NCBI RefSeq assembly: GCF_010614725.1
Contig: NZ_JAAEHL010000010.1
Location: 175,435 to 239,434 of the forward strand
DNA length: 64,000 nt
Reading direction: 5' to 3'
Source: Flavobacterium ajazii
Lineage (GTDB): Bacteria > Bacteroidota > Bacteroidia > Flavobacteriales > Flavobacteriaceae
Positions within the stretch are counted from its first letter, which is position 1. Each line of letters begins with the position of its first letter. Shown here piece after piece: positions 26,043 to 33,790 of the stretch. A program made the translations under genes and the position numbers. The notes beneath the pieces are model-generated. The model did not search any database, was not told the origin of the DNA, and saw only the letters and a list, made by a program, of their open reading frames with translations.

Positions 26043-26459
26043 ATGCTACAACGAATTCAGACAGTATATTTAATTCTTACCTTTTTAATTACAGGTGTGT
26101 TACTATTTTTTACCCCACTTTGGACATTAAATAATGGTAAAGCATTTTATTTCATGGAGAGTCAGCTTTACACTATCATATTAGGGCTAAGCACTATGCT
26201 GACACTAATTAGTATTATTTCATTCAAAAAGAGACAAAATCAGTTTGTTATGGGCAGGCTGAACATCATATTAAATTTAATTTTATTAGGATTATTTGTT
26301 TACCGTTCGCTAAATTTATCTGGAGAAACAGTGAATGCTGTTTCTGAGAAAGGTATTGGGATGTTTCTTCCTATTGTCGCTATCGTGTTATTAGTTTTAG
26401 CTAATAAGGCCATCAAAAAGGACGAAGATCTTGTAAAATCTGTGGATCGTTTGAGATAA
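26043..26459 (+). CDS. DUF4293 membrane protein
   Basis: 138 aa with four hydrophobic segments (about 7-27, 42-60, 72-88 and 108-124), starting MLQRIQTVYL as in the DUF4293 family that commonly lies next to rho in Bacteroidota. It has no known function. A -7 box TATTTTTG at 26018-26025 sits just before the start, leaving a leader of only about 10 nt. A strong terminator follows at 26490-26518. The conserved pairing with rho is noted from memory of these genomes and was not checked. Confidence 0.8.
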   Translation: MLQRIQTVYLILTFLITGVLLFFTPLWTLNNGKAFYFMESQLYTIILGLSTMLTLISIISFKKRQNQFVMGRLNIILNLILLGLFVYRSLNLSGETVNAVSEKGIGMFLPIVAIVLLVLANKAIKKDEDLVKSVDRLR

Positions 26460-26489
26460 ACCTATAAACTTAGTTTATTGCGCGAAGAG

Positions 26490-26518
26490 AACCCGAATTG
26501 TGAAATTCGGGTTTTTTT
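26490..26518 (+). terminator. Terminator after DUF4293
   Basis: AACCCGAATT, loop GTGA, AATTCGGGTT, then T-run. Confidence 0.88.
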
Positions 26519-26626
26519 GTACACATGTTTAACTAATTCCCTGTAAAATATGCAAAAAAACAGAAAAAACAAAGCATTTATAAATAGTTTTTATATAATT
26601 TTACATCGCTATTTTCTAATCAATAT

Positions 26627-27289
26627 ATGACACAAAAAATAAAAATACATTTAGCAGACGATCATTTGGTTCTCATTGACGGCTTAACAAACTTATTAAC
26701 CACTGTCCCGGATTTTGAAATTGTAGGCTCATCTTCAAATGGTTTGACCATCCATGAAGAAGTAACAGCCAACAATGCCCAAATATTAATACTTGACCTA
26801 AGCATGCCGGAAAAAGACGGTATCGAAGTATTAAAAGAATTTCAGCAAAAAGGATTCCCTTGCAAAGTTATTATTTTGTCGAGCTATGATGATTTAAAAA
26901 TCATCAAGGAAGTTATGAATCTGGGTGCCAGCGGCTATCTTACCAAAAAATGCGCCGGCGAAAATATTATTGAAGCCGTTGATGCTGTAAATCAGGGACA
27001 AGAATATTTTTGCAACTCTGTAAGAGAGAAAATTTTCAACACTTTTACAGAAAACAACCCTAAATTAAACAAAAATAATTTTCCTGAAAACTCTATTCTG
27101 ACTAGCCGTGAATTAGAAATTGTGACTCTAATTTCGCTCGAATACAGTGGAAAAGAAATTAGCGAACAATTATTCATCAGTACAAATACAGTAGAAACCC
27201 ACCGTAAAAATATCATGAAAAAATTACAGACCAAAAACACTATTGGGCTGGTAAAATATGCTATTAAAAACAATTTGATAAAATCCTAA
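26627..27289 (+). CDS. NarL/LuxR-type response regulator
   Basis: 220 aa. A receiver domain (residues 1-125) shows DDH at 11-13, the phospho-acceptor D57 in LILDLSMPEKDG, the Ser in LSSYD and the Lys in LTKKCAG. A LuxR-type helix-turn-helix occupies about 150-215 (LTSRELEIVTLI...ISEQLFISTNTVETHRKNIMKKL). It is followed 112 nt later by a HisKA_3-type TPR histidine kinase, its probable partner. A second, paralogous kinase at 33791-35479 has no adjacent regulator, so this protein may serve both. The peptide and exporter genes in between are candidate targets. Confidence 0.93.
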   Translation: MTQKIKIHLADDHLVLIDGLTNLLTTVPDFEIVGSSSNGLTIHEEVTANNAQILILDLSMPEKDGIEVLKEFQQKGFPCKVIILSSYDDLKIIKEVMNLGASGYLTKKCAGENIIEAVDAVNQGQEYFCNSVREKIFNTFTENNPKLNKNNFPENSILTSRELEIVTLISLEYSGKEISEQLFISTNTVETHRKNIMKKLQTKNTIGLVKYAIKNNLIKS

Positions 27290-27401
27290 ATCATTCAAAA
27301 AATTAAACCAACCGATTATCGAAAAAACAATACTCTTCAACTAATTATGAATTTCATTTTAAAGTTTTTAAAATACAATTTTATCCGCCTAAATCTTTAA
27401 T

Positions 27402-29087
27402 ATGCATATTCATCGTTATTTTATATCTTTTTGCATACTTGTACTTTCTGTAGCTACTACTGTCGGACAAAAAAAAAGCTATACTGAAAAAGAACTGTTA
27501 AAGCTTTATAACGAAGCAACAGTAAATCTGCACAAAGAGAATTACGAAAAATCCTTACTTCAGGCCAGGCTGCTTTTAAATCATGCACTCCTATCAGAAA
27601 ACAATAATTTAATAGGAAAGGCCTACAATACAATAGCAGCCAACTTTGATGGTATCACTGAACCCGAAAAAGCTTTATTTTATTATAAAAAAAGTCTAAT
27701 ATATGCTGAAAAAGCCAATAATTTAGAATTGCAAAACTGGCTTTACAACAACATTGGAAACATTTATTGTTTCGACAAAAAAGAATACGGAAAAGGTGTT
27801 TCATATTATAAAAAATCTCTCTATTTCAGTCGGGCAACAAAAGATTCTGCCCAAATTTTCATGACCAACCTTAACATTGCGTGGGCATACTTTGATGTCG
27901 GAAATTTTCCTGAAGGAACACCTTATCTAAATTACATCAATGCACACAAAAAACATGGTTCTGCAACTACCTTAGCTGTTACGTATTTGCTCAATGGTAT
28001 GTACCACGATTTCAAGAAAAACAATCAAAAAGCAGATTACAATTTTAATCAGGGGATCAAAAATGCCATCAAATATGATGAAGATACAGACTTATCTTTT
28101 ATTTATCAGGAATACGCCCGTTTTTTATTCAAAAATGGAAATTATAAAAAGGCTTACATAAACCTCAATGCTTACGATAAAACAAACAGCAAGATTGCCC
28201 TTCAAGATAAAGCCCGTAAAACAGAAATCGCCGGAATCAATCTTAAAATTGATGAATTTAAACGCGAGATAGATAAAATGGGCATCGAGTATAAAAACAG
28301 GGAACAATTATTTCATAAAGAAAAAAAACGCAATCAAAAAATATTCATAATCACTCTCTCCCTATTTTTATTCATCACAATTCTTTTTTACTTCTTTTAT
28401 CAAAATACAAAGCTTAAACAAAAAAACAAGATTAAAAATATTGAAAATAAAATACATCAAAATATAATCAATGCCAGTATTGACGGACAGGAAAGTGAAA
28501 GAAAAAAAGTCGCATTGTTTTTGCATGATACCATTAGTGCTTCGCTGTCATCTGCAGGTATGCATCTCAACGTATTTTTGGCACAAAACAATCCCATTTC
28601 TGACGAAATCATAAAAACAAAATTTATTCTGGATGAAACTCATGATAAGGTAAGAGACCTTTCACACGACCTGCTTCCTACTCTATTGGTGCGTTTTGGA
28701 TTATTATATGCTTTGGATGATTTATGTGAAAAATACTCTAATTCAACTTTACATTTTGATTTCAGGAATACTATACCAATTAAAAAAAGATATCCAGAAC
28801 AATTTGAAACCAGAATTTATCATATTGTTTCTGAACTTTTAAACAACATTATTAAACATAGTGAAGCCCATAATGCAGTTGTTTTATTACAAGAAAAACA
28901 GCACGAAATGACGATTGAAATTACTGATAACGGAAAAGGATTTGACACCAATGATTTTAATTTTGTTGAAGGGTTTGGGCTTAATCAGATCAAAGCCCGA
29001 ATAAATAACCTGAACGGAGTTTTTAATGTTATATCTAAAATCAATCAGGGAACTTCAATTACGATTAGTGTTCCTTTAAACGGGTAA
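27402..29087 (+). CDS. TPR-sensor histidine kinase (HisKA_3 type), paralog 1
   Basis: 561 aa. Signal peptide or first membrane segment about 1-22; about 270 residues of TPR-like helices (for example KAYNTIAANFDGITEPEKAL, LYNNIGNIYCFDKKEYGKG) that would lie in the periplasm; a membrane segment about 315-337; then the kinase. The phospho-acceptor region is ESERKKVALFLHDTISASLS (His in FLHD), with an ATPase domain: N box LLNNIIKHS, G1 ITDNGKGFD, G2 GFGLNQIKARI. It phosphorylates a NarL-type regulator, most likely 26627-27289. The kinase half is about 88 percent identical to that of 33791-35479 while the sensor half is much more divergent. A perfect 22-bp palindrome follows the stop. Confidence 0.9.
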   Translation: MHIHRYFISFCILVLSVATTVGQKKSYTEKELLKLYNEATVNLHKENYEKSLLQARLLLNHALLSENNNLIGKAYNTIAANFDGITEPEKALFYYKKSLIYAEKANNLELQNWLYNNIGNIYCFDKKEYGKGVSYYKKSLYFSRATKDSAQIFMTNLNIAWAYFDVGNFPEGTPYLNYINAHKKHGSATTLAVTYLLNGMYHDFKKNNQKADYNFNQGIKNAIKYDEDTDLSFIYQEYARFLFKNGNYKKAYINLNAYDKTNSKIALQDKARKTEIAGINLKIDEFKREIDKMGIEYKNREQLFHKEKKRNQKIFIITLSLFLFITILFYFFYQNTKLKQKNKIKNIENKIHQNIINASIDGQESERKKVALFLHDTISASLSSAGMHLNVFLAQNNPISDEIIKTKFILDETHDKVRDLSHDLLPTLLVRFGLLYALDDLCEKYSNSTLHFDFRNTIPIKKRYPEQFETRIYHIVSELLNNIIKHSEAHNAVVLLQEKQHEMTIEITDNGKGFDTNDFNFVEGFGLNQIKARINNLNGVFNVISKINQGTSITISVPLNG

Positions 29088-29088
29088 A

Positions 29089-29132
29089 TTAAACAAAGAA
29101 ACGCTTCTATATAGAAGCGTTTCTTTGTTTAA
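29089..29132. terminator. Perfect 44-nt palindrome, bidirectional terminator
   Basis: Two perfectly complementary 22-nt arms with no loop (TTAAACAAAGAAACGCTTCT, then AT, and its mirror), starting two bases beyond the kinase stop. It lies between convergent genes: kinase 1 on plus and the small peptide genes on minus. Confidence 0.75.
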
Positions 29133-29202
29133 TACAAATGATAAATATTATCTTGTTTACTTTCAACTCTTTTCAGAAGTTGATTTTAATAAACTATTTT
29201 AT

Positions 29203-29313
29203 TTAAACTTCTACTTTACCACCTTTTCTATCATCATCTCCTCCAACAATACTTTTTTGTTCTTTTCCTGTCAATTCTTCTACTCCTTCTACTTCTAAAA
29301 ATTTTTCTAACAT
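29203..29313 (-). CDS. Gly-Gly leader peptide, 36 aa (peptide A)
   Basis: 36 codons, ATG to TAA. The N-terminal 25 residues resemble a double-glycine leader: MLEKFLEVEGVEELTGKEQ, then KSIVGG. The predicted core is only 11 residues, DDDRKGGKVEV. Peptide B (29396-29521) has an almost identical leader and a core with the same R-x-G-G-K end, which supports both as real genes. The C39-peptidase exporter at 30151-32343, transcribed away from the opposite side, is the expected processing and export machine. Role as bacteriocin or signal is unknown. No modifying enzyme gene lies near, so the peptide may be unmodified. Confidence 0.78.
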   Translation of the reverse strand: MLEKFLEVEGVEELTGKEQKSIVGGDDDRKGGKVEV

Positions 29314-29395
29314 AATTTTATGATTTTATTTAGTTTAAATATTACAATGCCTTTTTAGCTTTAATTTTAAAAAATACTATTAATAACTATTAGTA

Positions 29396-29521
29396 TTATG
29401 CATCAGCTTTCCCGCCATTTCTTCCCCTCCCATCTTCAACATTTTCTCCTCCAACAATACTTTGCTGCTCCTTTCCTGCCAACACTTCTACTCCTTCTAC
29501 TTCTAAAAATTTTTCTAACAT
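29396..29521 (-). CDS. Gly-Gly leader peptide, 41 aa (peptide B)
   Basis: 41 codons, ATG to TAA. Leader MLEKFLEVEGVEVLAGKEQ, then QSIVGG, differing from peptide A at about three positions. The core of 16 residues begins ENVEDGRGRNGG and ends KADA. Conservation is concentrated in the leader and in the C-terminal R-x-G-G-K-[AVT]-[DE]-[AV] motif, while the spacer between them varies in length. That is the pattern of leader peptides whose core carries the activity. It lies 82 nt from peptide A and on the same strand; each gene has its own AT-rich upstream region, so they may be expressed singly. Confidence 0.78.
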   Translation of the reverse strand: MLEKFLEVEGVEVLAGKEQQSIVGGENVEDGRGRNGGKADA

Positions 29522-29658
29522 AATTCTATGGTTTTAATTGGTTTATAAACTCTTATAGTTTAAAAAAAAATGATACGAGCCGTGCAAAAATTAAAGTTTT
29601 AATCCCTTAAAAAAACAGAGAATTTCAATTTCTTAACTTCGTACTAATTTTTTTAATA

Positions 29659-29829
29659 TTAAGCCTCTGTTTTCCCGCCTTTTCTACCCCTCTCATCTTC
29701 TGCTATTTCTTCTTCCTCTTTTTGTTCTTCCTCTTTTTGTTCTTCTTTTTCATCGGTAAAAAAGAACTTTTTTTGTTCGTTTCCTGCTAAATCCTGCATT
29801 TCTGCTGTTTCTAAAAATCTTTTTGACAT
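29659..29829 (-). CDS. Leader-peptide paralog without a Gly-Gly site, 56 aa (peptide C)
   Basis: 56 codons, ATG to TAA. The N-terminus MSKRFLETAEMQDLAGNEQK matches the leaders of A and B, and the C-terminus EDERGRKGGKTEA matches their cores. Where A and B have SIVGG this peptide has KFFFTDE and then an acidic repeat (EEQKE twice, from a 15-nt direct repeat in the DNA at about 29707-29746). It may be processed differently, be an unprocessed decoy or be decaying. The gene is nearest to the divergent exporter gene. Confidence 0.68.
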   Translation of the reverse strand: MSKRFLETAEMQDLAGNEQKKFFFTDEKEEQKEEEQKEEEEIAEDERGRKGGKTEA

Positions 29830-30150
29830 AATTTTTTGGGTTAAAATTCAATTTAAAATATCTCAATCATTATCAGACACTTGAGAAATATGTCTTTTTT
29901 ATTAGTTTTATCACAACACCTAATATCTGACAAAACAACTAACACACAATAATACTATATTTTTAATTACAATAAACATTATTTAATAAAATATTTTTAC
30001 ACAAAAAGTTAAAACAATAAAAAAACATAAAAAACAATAAAAATATTAACCAGAAAAAAAACTGTTTGTACAAATTTCAGAAAGTAAATACCCTATTTTT
30101 GTACACACATAGATAAACTATTTTCGACAATGATTTAATCGTATATTAAA
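29830..30150. other. AT-rich divergent control region between peptide C and the C39 exporter
   Basis: 321 nt with no plausible gene. It must hold promoters for peptide C (minus) and the exporter (plus). A -7-like TATTTTTG lies at 30094-30101 on the plus strand, but the nearest TTTG (30065-30068) is 25 nt away, longer than the consensus spacer. No clear operator was recognised. Confidence 0.5.
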
Positions 30151-32343
30151 TTGAAAAAATTTCCCCATTATAAACAGGCCGATTTTAAAGACTGCGGCCC
30201 CACTTGTTTAAAAATAATAGCCAAACATTACGGTAAAACCATCCGTATACAAGATTTAAGAAATATTAGCGAAACCACCCGTCAGGGAAGTAACCTGTTT
30301 TTCTTAAGTGATGCCGCAGAGAAAATTAATTTTAGGACACTAGGTGTTAAATTAAATCTACAAAAATTACAAGAAGCGCCGCTGCCTTGTATTGTACACT
30401 GGAATAAAAAACACTATGTAGTACTTTATAAAATAAAAAAGGGAACCTACTATATTTCTGACCCTGCTTTTGGCTTAATTGAATACGACAAGAAAGATTT
30501 TTTAAGATTCTGGATAGGGAATAATGCCGATGATCAAACTCAGGAAGGAGTTGCTTTATTGATGGAGCCAACACCTATTTTTTTTCAGTCGGATTTTGAC
30601 AAAGAACAGAATCACAGATTAGGCTTAGGCATTTTATCCCGATATGTTCTTCCTTATAAATCATTTTTGACACAATTAGGTATAGGCTTACTGGCTAGCA
30701 GTATATTGCAGCTTATTTTTCCTTTCTTAACCCAGAGTATTGTTGATATTGGTATACAAAATCAAAACATCCATTTTATTTATTTAATCCTTTTTGCACA
30801 GCTATTCCTTTTTGCCGGAAAAACTGGTTTAGAACTTATCAGAAGCTGGATATTACTGCATCTTTCTACCAGAATAAATATTTCGTTAATTTCAGACTTT
30901 TTCATCAAACTAATGAATTTGCCTATTTCATTTTTTGATACCCGAATGACGGGAGATATTTTACAGCGAATAAATGATCATCACAGAATAGAAAAAATCC
31001 TGACAACATCCTCCTTAAATTTATTATTTTCTATAATTAACATGTTCATTCTTGGGGGAGTACTGGCTTATTTTAATCTAAAAGTATTTTTAGTCTTTTT
31101 TACTGGAAGTGCTTTGTACTTCGGATGGATTACGCTATTCTTAAAAAGAAGAGAAATACTTGATTACAAACGTTTTACAGAAGTATCACAGGAACAGAGC
31201 AAAGTAATAGAACTTATAAACGGAATGCAGGAGATCAAATTACATAATGCAGAAAAGCAGAAACGTTGGGGCTGGGAATATGTTCAGGCAAGACTTTTCA
31301 GAGTTTCTATAAAAGGATTAATTTTAGAACAGTGGCAAACCATCGGATCGTCTGTTATTAATGAACTCAAAAATATTTTTATCCTTTTTTTATCTGCCAA
31401 ATTAGTAATTGACGGTTCAATTACCCTGGGAATGATGCTCGCAATCAGCTCTATTGTGGGGAGTTTAAACGGACCTATTACGCAGCTTATTGAATTTGTA
31501 CGAGAACTTCAGGACGCAAAAATATCATTAGCAAGATTATCCGAAATTCACGAAAAAGAAGACGAGACCCAACAAGAAATTCACCAGACGAATGATGTTC
31601 CTGTTGATTCTGATATTGAAATAAAGAATCTTACTTATAGATATTTAGGATCTGATAGTCCTGTACTGGATAATTTGAACCTTGTAATACCTGCTAATAA
31701 AATAACCGCCATAGTTGGAACCAGCGGAAGCGGTAAAACAACCTTAATGAAACTACTGCTTAAGTTTTATGAGCCCGAAAAAGGAAAGATAACAATTGGT
31801 CATTCTAATCTTAAAAATATCTCTCAGAAAGCCTGGAGATCAAATATAGGAGCAGTAATGCAGGAAGGTTTTATTTTTAGCGACACGATTGCTAATAATA
31901 TTGCATTTGGTGAGGATCAGATTAATAAAGAAAGACTCGTGTATGCTGCAGATGTAGCCAATATTAAAGAATACATTAGTGAACTTCCGCTGGGATATAA
32001 TACCAAAACAGGTGCTGAAGGATTAGGAATGAGTACCGGGCAAAAACAGCGACTGTTAATCGCAAGAGCAGTTTATAAAAATCCTGAGATTTTGTTTTTT
32101 GATGAAGCCACTTCAGCTTTAGATGCCAATAATGAGAAAAAAATCATGCATAAACTGGATATTTTTTTCAAAAACAAAACTGTCGTAGTAATCGCACATC
32201 GCTTGAGTACAGTTATGAATGCTGACCAGATTGTGGTTTTAGATAAAGGAAAAATTATAGAAATAGGGTCTCACTCTTCATTAGTGGAACAAAAAGGAAA
32301 TTATTTTGAATTGGTTAAAAATCAATTACAGTTAGGAAATTAA
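30151..32343 (+). CDS. C39 peptidase-containing ABC exporter (PCAT)
   Basis: 730 aa, TTG start. Residues 1-140 are a C39 bacteriocin-processing peptidase: Cys15 in DFKDCGPTCLK, His89 in NKKHYVVLY and Asp104 in YISDPAFG. A six-helix membrane domain (about 165-450) and an ATPase follow: Walker A VGTSGSGKTTLMK, signature LGMSTGQKQRLLIARA and Walker B ILFFDEATSALD. Such proteins cut Gly-Gly leaders and export the core. The three leader-peptide genes just upstream on the opposite strand are the natural substrates. An HlyD-like adaptor follows after two bases. The outer-membrane TolC-type partner is not in the window. Confidence 0.95.
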   Translation: MKKFPHYKQADFKDCGPTCLKIIAKHYGKTIRIQDLRNISETTRQGSNLFFLSDAAEKINFRTLGVKLNLQKLQEAPLPCIVHWNKKHYVVLYKIKKGTYYISDPAFGLIEYDKKDFLRFWIGNNADDQTQEGVALLMEPTPIFFQSDFDKEQNHRLGLGILSRYVLPYKSFLTQLGIGLLASSILQLIFPFLTQSIVDIGIQNQNIHFIYLILFAQLFLFAGKTGLELIRSWILLHLSTRINISLISDFFIKLMNLPISFFDTRMTGDILQRINDHHRIEKILTTSSLNLLFSIINMFILGGVLAYFNLKVFLVFFTGSALYFGWITLFLKRREILDYKRFTEVSQEQSKVIELINGMQEIKLHNAEKQKRWGWEYVQARLFRVSIKGLILEQWQTIGSSVINELKNIFILFLSAKLVIDGSITLGMMLAISSIVGSLNGPITQLIEFVRELQDAKISLARLSEIHEKEDETQQEIHQTNDVPVDSDIEIKNLTYRYLGSDSPVLDNLNLVIPANKITAIVGTSGSGKTTLMKLLLKFYEPEKGKITIGHSNLKNISQKAWRSNIGAVMQEGFIFSDTIANNIAFGEDQINKERLVYAADVANIKEYISELPLGYNTKTGAEGLGMSTGQKQRLLIARAVYKNPEILFFDEATSALDANNEKKIMHKLDIFFKNKTVVVIAHRLSTVMNADQIVVLDKGKIIEIGSHSSLVEQKGNYFELVKNQLQLGN

Positions 32344-32345
32344 TC

Positions 32346-33638
32346 ATGGCAGAAAATACAACATTTGAATTAAGAAGCGAAGAAGTCCAAGATATCTTAA
32401 GCAAAGTACCTCATTGGATGATCCGATGGGGCAGTGTTTTACTATTTGTAATCATATTAATGCTGTTCTTTGTTTCCTGGCTCATTAAGTACCCCGATGT
32501 TGTGAATACAGAAATTGTAATTACTACGCACATCCCGCCTGAGAAAATTGTAGCCAAATCTACCGGACGCATTGAGGCAATTTTAGTAAAAAATAAAGCT
32601 ATAATCTCTAAAAACAGTACGCTTGCTGTTATAGAAAATACCGCAAATTATAAAGATGTTTTTTTATTAAAAAATATTGTAAACCAGTATAATATTAATG
32701 ATCCTAAAAAAGAATTTCCTTTTGCATTATTAAAAAACTTACAGCTCGGAGAAATAGAAAATGCTTTTGCCCTTTTCCAAAAAGACTATCAGGCAAAGGA
32801 ATTAAACAAAAAACTGCATCCTTTTGAAATTGAAAACAGGGCACAACATTCTGAAAATATCCAGATAAAAGAAAGATTAGAAATCCTGTTGCAGCAAAAG
32901 AAAATCAACGAAGGAGAATTGGAACTACAAAAAAATGAAATTTCCCGCTATGAAATTTTATTCAATAAAGGAATAATTTCTGCCCAGGAAATAGAAACCC
33001 GTAAATTAAGTTTTCTTCAGTCACAAAAAAATTATAAAAGCCTTTTGTCGTCAATTTCTCAGCTAAAATCCTCTCTGATAGACAATAAAAAATCAAGTCA
33101 GAACTCAGAAATAAACAGCACCAAAGAAGAAGTTAATCTTGAACGCGGCGTATCACAATCTTTTTATCAGTTAAAAAAAGTGATCAGAGACTGGGAACTT
33201 GCTTACACCTTAAAATCTTCTGTAAACGGTGTGGTAACTTTTTTGCAGGTTTGGACAGAAAACCAAACCATAACCACAGGTGATAATGTTTTCTCTGTTA
33301 TTCCCTATGCCAAAAACAGTTTTATCGGAAAAGCAAAAGCTCCTGCTTTAAATTCAGGAAAAATAAAAACGGGTCAAAGAGTTAATATTCGCCTGGCAAA
33401 TTTTCCGGACAGCCAATTTGGTGTTTTACAAGGAAAAATTAAAAACATTTCTCTGGTACCCGATAAGGATGGAAATTTATTTCTTGATGTAACACTGCCC
33501 AATGGCTTAACGACTTCCTATCATAAACAAATCGTTTTTCAACAGGAAATGAAAGGAAATGCAGAAATTATTACTGAGGATTTACGATTAATTGAGCGGA
33601 TATTATATGAGTTTAAAAGTATTTTTGAGCAAGTTTAA
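32346..33638 (+). CDS. HlyD-family membrane fusion (adaptor) protein
   Basis: 430 aa. One N-terminal membrane helix (about 28-50, VLLFVIILMLFFVSWLIKYP), then a lipoyl/beta-barrel region (PPEKIVAKSTGRIEAILVKN), a long coiled-coil hairpin (about 135-280) and a return lipoyl half (SSVNGVVTFLQVWTENQTITTGDNVFSVIP). It bridges the inner-membrane ABC exporter and an outer-membrane channel. It is two bases after the exporter gene and so certainly co-transcribed. It completes a peptide secretion unit with the C39 exporter. No unusual features. Confidence 0.93.
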   Translation: MAENTTFELRSEEVQDILSKVPHWMIRWGSVLLFVIILMLFFVSWLIKYPDVVNTEIVITTHIPPEKIVAKSTGRIEAILVKNKAIISKNSTLAVIENTANYKDVFLLKNIVNQYNINDPKKEFPFALLKNLQLGEIENAFALFQKDYQAKELNKKLHPFEIENRAQHSENIQIKERLEILLQQKKINEGELELQKNEISRYEILFNKGIISAQEIETRKLSFLQSQKNYKSLLSSISQLKSSLIDNKKSSQNSEINSTKEEVNLERGVSQSFYQLKKVIRDWELAYTLKSSVNGVVTFLQVWTENQTITTGDNVFSVIPYAKNSFIGKAKAPALNSGKIKTGQRVNIRLANFPDSQFGVLQGKIKNISLVPDKDGNLFLDVTLPNGLTTSYHKQIVFQQEMKGNAEIITEDLRLIERILYEFKSIFEQV

Positions 33639-33790
33639 GCTTTCTTTTTATATTTCTTTACTGCATTATTATATAAAAAAATTAATACTGAATTCTAAAT
33701 AGTTACATTTTTTTAATAAGAATAAATTCAATTATTATATTTGAATAAAATTTCCTAAAGGAACATCTTAAAAGCTATCCTATTTATTAA

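Noticed and set aside
30065..30101. Consensus promoter for the C39 exporter
   Set aside because: TTTG and TATTTTTG are present but the 25-nt spacer is longer than the usual 17-23, so it is noted only as a possibility.
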